The notes under the pieces are model-generated. The model was not told where the DNA came from, did not search any database, and saw nothing but the letters and a program-made list of their open reading frames with translations. From DATFQE01 sp963738205 (GTDB lineage: Bacteria; Actinomycetota; Thermoleophilia; Gaiellales; Gaiellaceae), in NCBI GenBank assembly GCA_963738205.1, contig CAVTVQ010000006.1, positions 1,178,001 to 1,242,000 of the forward strand: a stretch of DNA of 64,000 bases. Direction: 5' to 3'. The position numbers and the translations under genes are program-made. This document shows, piece after piece, positions 62,811 through 64,000 of this stretch; the first letter of the stretch is position 1, and every line of letters starts with the position of its first letter.

Positions 62811-63374
62811 ATGGAGCTCCACGGCGACCGCATCCGGCTCCGCCCGCTCGGCGCGGACGATGCCGAGGCAGCGCTCGGGTATGCCGTCGCGAACCGCGGC
62901 TTCCTCGAGCAGTGGGAGCCGGTTCGCGGCAAGGACTGGTTCACCATCGACGCGCAGCTGGCGGACATCCGCTCGTCGCTCGCGGACCAGGCCGCCGACC
63001 GGCGCCACGCCTTCGGCGTCTTCTCCGACGGCGAGCTGGTCGGCCGCATCGCTCTGAGCAACCTCGTCCGCGGCGTGTTCCAGAACGCGTATCTCGGCTA
63101 CTCGGTCGCCGAGCGGTGGAACGGCCGCGGCTTCGCGAGCGAAGCCGTCAGCCTGGCCGTCGGCTTCGCGTTCGCCGAGCTGGCCCTGCACCGCGTTCAG
63201 GCCGCGGTGATGCCGCGGAACGCCGGCTCGATCCGCGTGCTGGCGAAGAACGGCTTCCGCGAGGAGGGCTACGCCGTCGACTACCTGTGTATCAACGGCG
63301 TCTGGGAGGACCACCGCATCTTCGCCCGCATACGTGGGGGAAACCATGTTTCCCCCACGGACCCCCTTCTTTGA
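62811..63374 (+). CDS. GNAT acetyltransferase (RimJ-like) with palindrome-encoded C-terminus
   Basis: A 187-residue N-acetyltransferase: RIRLRPLGADDAEAALGYAV, AYLGYSVAERWNGRGFASEA (acetyl-CoA loop) and AAVMPRNAGSIRVLAKNGF, all typical of ribosomal-protein N-acetyltransferases of the RimJ/RimL type. The family would normally end near IFARI. Here the last ten or so codons (RGGNHVSPTDPLL) come from a 27-base palindrome and the bases after it, so the stop is supplied by that element. Confidence 0.88.
   Translation: MELHGDRIRLRPLGADDAEAALGYAVANRGFLEQWEPVRGKDWFTIDAQLADIRSSLADQAADRRHAFGVFSDGELVGRIALSNLVRGVFQNAYLGYSVAERWNGRGFASEAVSLAVGFAFAELALHRVQAAVMPRNAGSIRVLAKNGFREEGYAVDYLCINGVWEDHRIFARIRGGNHVSPTDPLL
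63333..63359. repeat. 12-bp perfect inverted repeat at the end of the GNAT gene
   Basis: CGTGGGGGAAAC and GTTTCCCCCACG pair perfectly around CAT. It lies inside the last codons of the GNAT gene and is followed by GACCCCCTTCTTT. It may end transcription, or be a palindromic mobile unit (REP or MITE type). Downstream, 63375-63444 has a small CCGGC-TTC-GCCGG hairpin and nothing else I recognise. Confidence 0.55.
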
Positions 63375-63444
63375 ATGTTCTTCTGAATGTCATCCGGGGA
63401 CAGCAAGGTGCCCCCTTTTTCCGGCTTCGCCGGCGCAGCGACAT

Positions 63445-64000
63445 CTAGAGGTCCGTGACCAGCGTGGCCCAGCCGAACGTCTCGACGCCCACGGGCTCGC
63501 CGTTCAGCGGGTTGTAGAACTCGTTGAAGCCGTGGCGCTCGACGAGCTCGCGCGAGCGCTCGCCGATCGTGTCGGCCAGATCCGGGTAGCCGTGCGCGCG
63601 CAGGCCGTGGGCCAGGAACCAGTTCGTGTTCATCGACATCGGGCCGCGCCAGATCAACCGGGTTCGGGTGGGCACGAACGCCGGCTCGTCACGCGCAGTC
63701 GACGCCACCGGATAGTCGAGCCAGAACTCGTCCGGATTGGTCAGATGATCGACGAGACCCTCGACAGCGGTGCGCGGCAGGTCGTCGAGGATGAGCGGCA
63801 TCAGCGACACGATCGTCTTGATGCGTATCGGCTCCTCGCGTGTGCCGACCAGGTTCCAGAACAGCCCGGCCCGCGCGTCGTAGCTCCGTTCCATCAGCGC
63901 GTCGGTGACGCGGCCGGCCGTCTCACGCGACCAGCGCGCGAGCTCGTCGTTGCCGGCGCGGTGGGCGAGACGCGACAGCGAGCGCAAGCCCTGGGCGTAG
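63445..64000 (-). CDS. (alpha/alpha)6-barrel glycoside hydrolase (GH63/mannosylglycerate hydrolase-like), C-terminal part
   Basis: The gene enters from the right edge; only about 185 C-terminal residues are in the window. They match the GH63/GH15-like helical barrel of glucosidases: EFWLDYPVASTARDEPAFVP, then RLIWRGPMSMNTNWFLAHGL and GFNEFYNPLNGEPVGVETFG with closing WATLVTDL. The Glu in NEFYNP is a likely catalytic base. A second glycan hydrolase, after the GH15 at 35059. Exact substrate is unknown. Confidence 0.72.
   Translation of the reverse strand, partial: YAQGLRSLSRLAHRAGNDELARWSRETAGRVTDALMERSYDARAGLFWNLVGTREEPIRIKTIVSLMPLILDDLPRTAVEGLVDHLTNPDEFWLDYPVASTARDEPAFVPTRTRLIWRGPMSMNTNWFLAHGLRAHGYPDLADTIGERSRELVERHGFNEFYNPLNGEPVGVETFGWATLVTDL

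Overview
The window is 64 kb of very GC-rich DNA (about 70% by eye). Gene families, GTG/TTG starts, abundant LuxR-type two-component systems and MMPL/DHA2 exporters point to an actinobacterium. A soil Thermoleophilia-like lineage (Gaiellales or Solirubrobacterales) fits best, but this is inference because no rRNA gene is present. I see no CRISPR array, insertion sequence, integrase or phage gene. The only RNA gene recognised is tRNA-Ala(TGC).

Layout. 1-2.8 kb: end of a VWA protein, a stand-alone MshEN domain, tRNA-Ala, small membrane proteins and an SRPBCC protein. 2.8-6.7 kb: PadR regulator, ABC ATPase and FtsX-like permease in one operon behind a self-operator promoter. 6.7-9.4 kb: an MMPL exporter and a Cys-rich microprotein. 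9.4-20.6 kb: secreted alpha/beta hydrolase with a TetR regulator; a redox/copper operon (COG4315 lipoprotein, cupredoxin, OsmC, and a broken PQQ propeller with cupredoxin) divergent from CopC-CopD, an ABC-2 exporter and a DHA2 exporter. 20.6-30.6 kb: a four-GAF kinase, an aldo/keto reductase, a VIT1-like transporter, a beta-hydroxyacid dehydrogenase, a PQQ propeller fused to cytochrome c, a Cax antiporter, and an L,D-transpeptidase pair. 30.8-36.8 kb: a sugar ABC importer, a DUF1275 protein and a GH15 hydrolase in one overlapping operon. 36.8-47.9 kb: exporter, PRC-barrel protein, FtsH, HtrA, NarL/kinase pair, secreted His-rich protein, DedA, a sigma-70 factor and membrane proteins. 48-64 kb: three two-component modules, small proteins, acetyltransferases, a second MMPL exporter with a response-regulator remnant in front, a very large PAS/GAF kinase, a SnoaL-like protein and the end of a GH63-like hydrolase.

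Together the genes suggest an oxygen-respiring soil heterotroph. It imports and cleaves oligosaccharides, may oxidise substrates outside the membrane with PQQ proteins that hand electrons to fused carriers (cupredoxin or haem c), handles copper, iron and calcium, and exports drugs or lipids under dense sensor-kinase control.

Three cross-cutting observations matter most. First, the gene architecture is extremely compact: at least eleven genes have NANNNT exactly six bases before the start codon (predicted leaderless), three divergent pairs share promoters of only 18-27 bp, and four convergent pairs share a single CTAG as both stop codons. Second, the hexamer GCTAGC recurs in divergent intergenic regions. 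Third, several conserved genes (PQQ propeller, FtsH, HtrA, GH15, VIT1, a membrane protein) are broken by single-base frame changes, so consensus sequence error is a live possibility. The best candidate for new biology at protein level is an ABC sugar permease carrying an Ig-like carboxypeptidase-regulatory domain in an extracellular loop.
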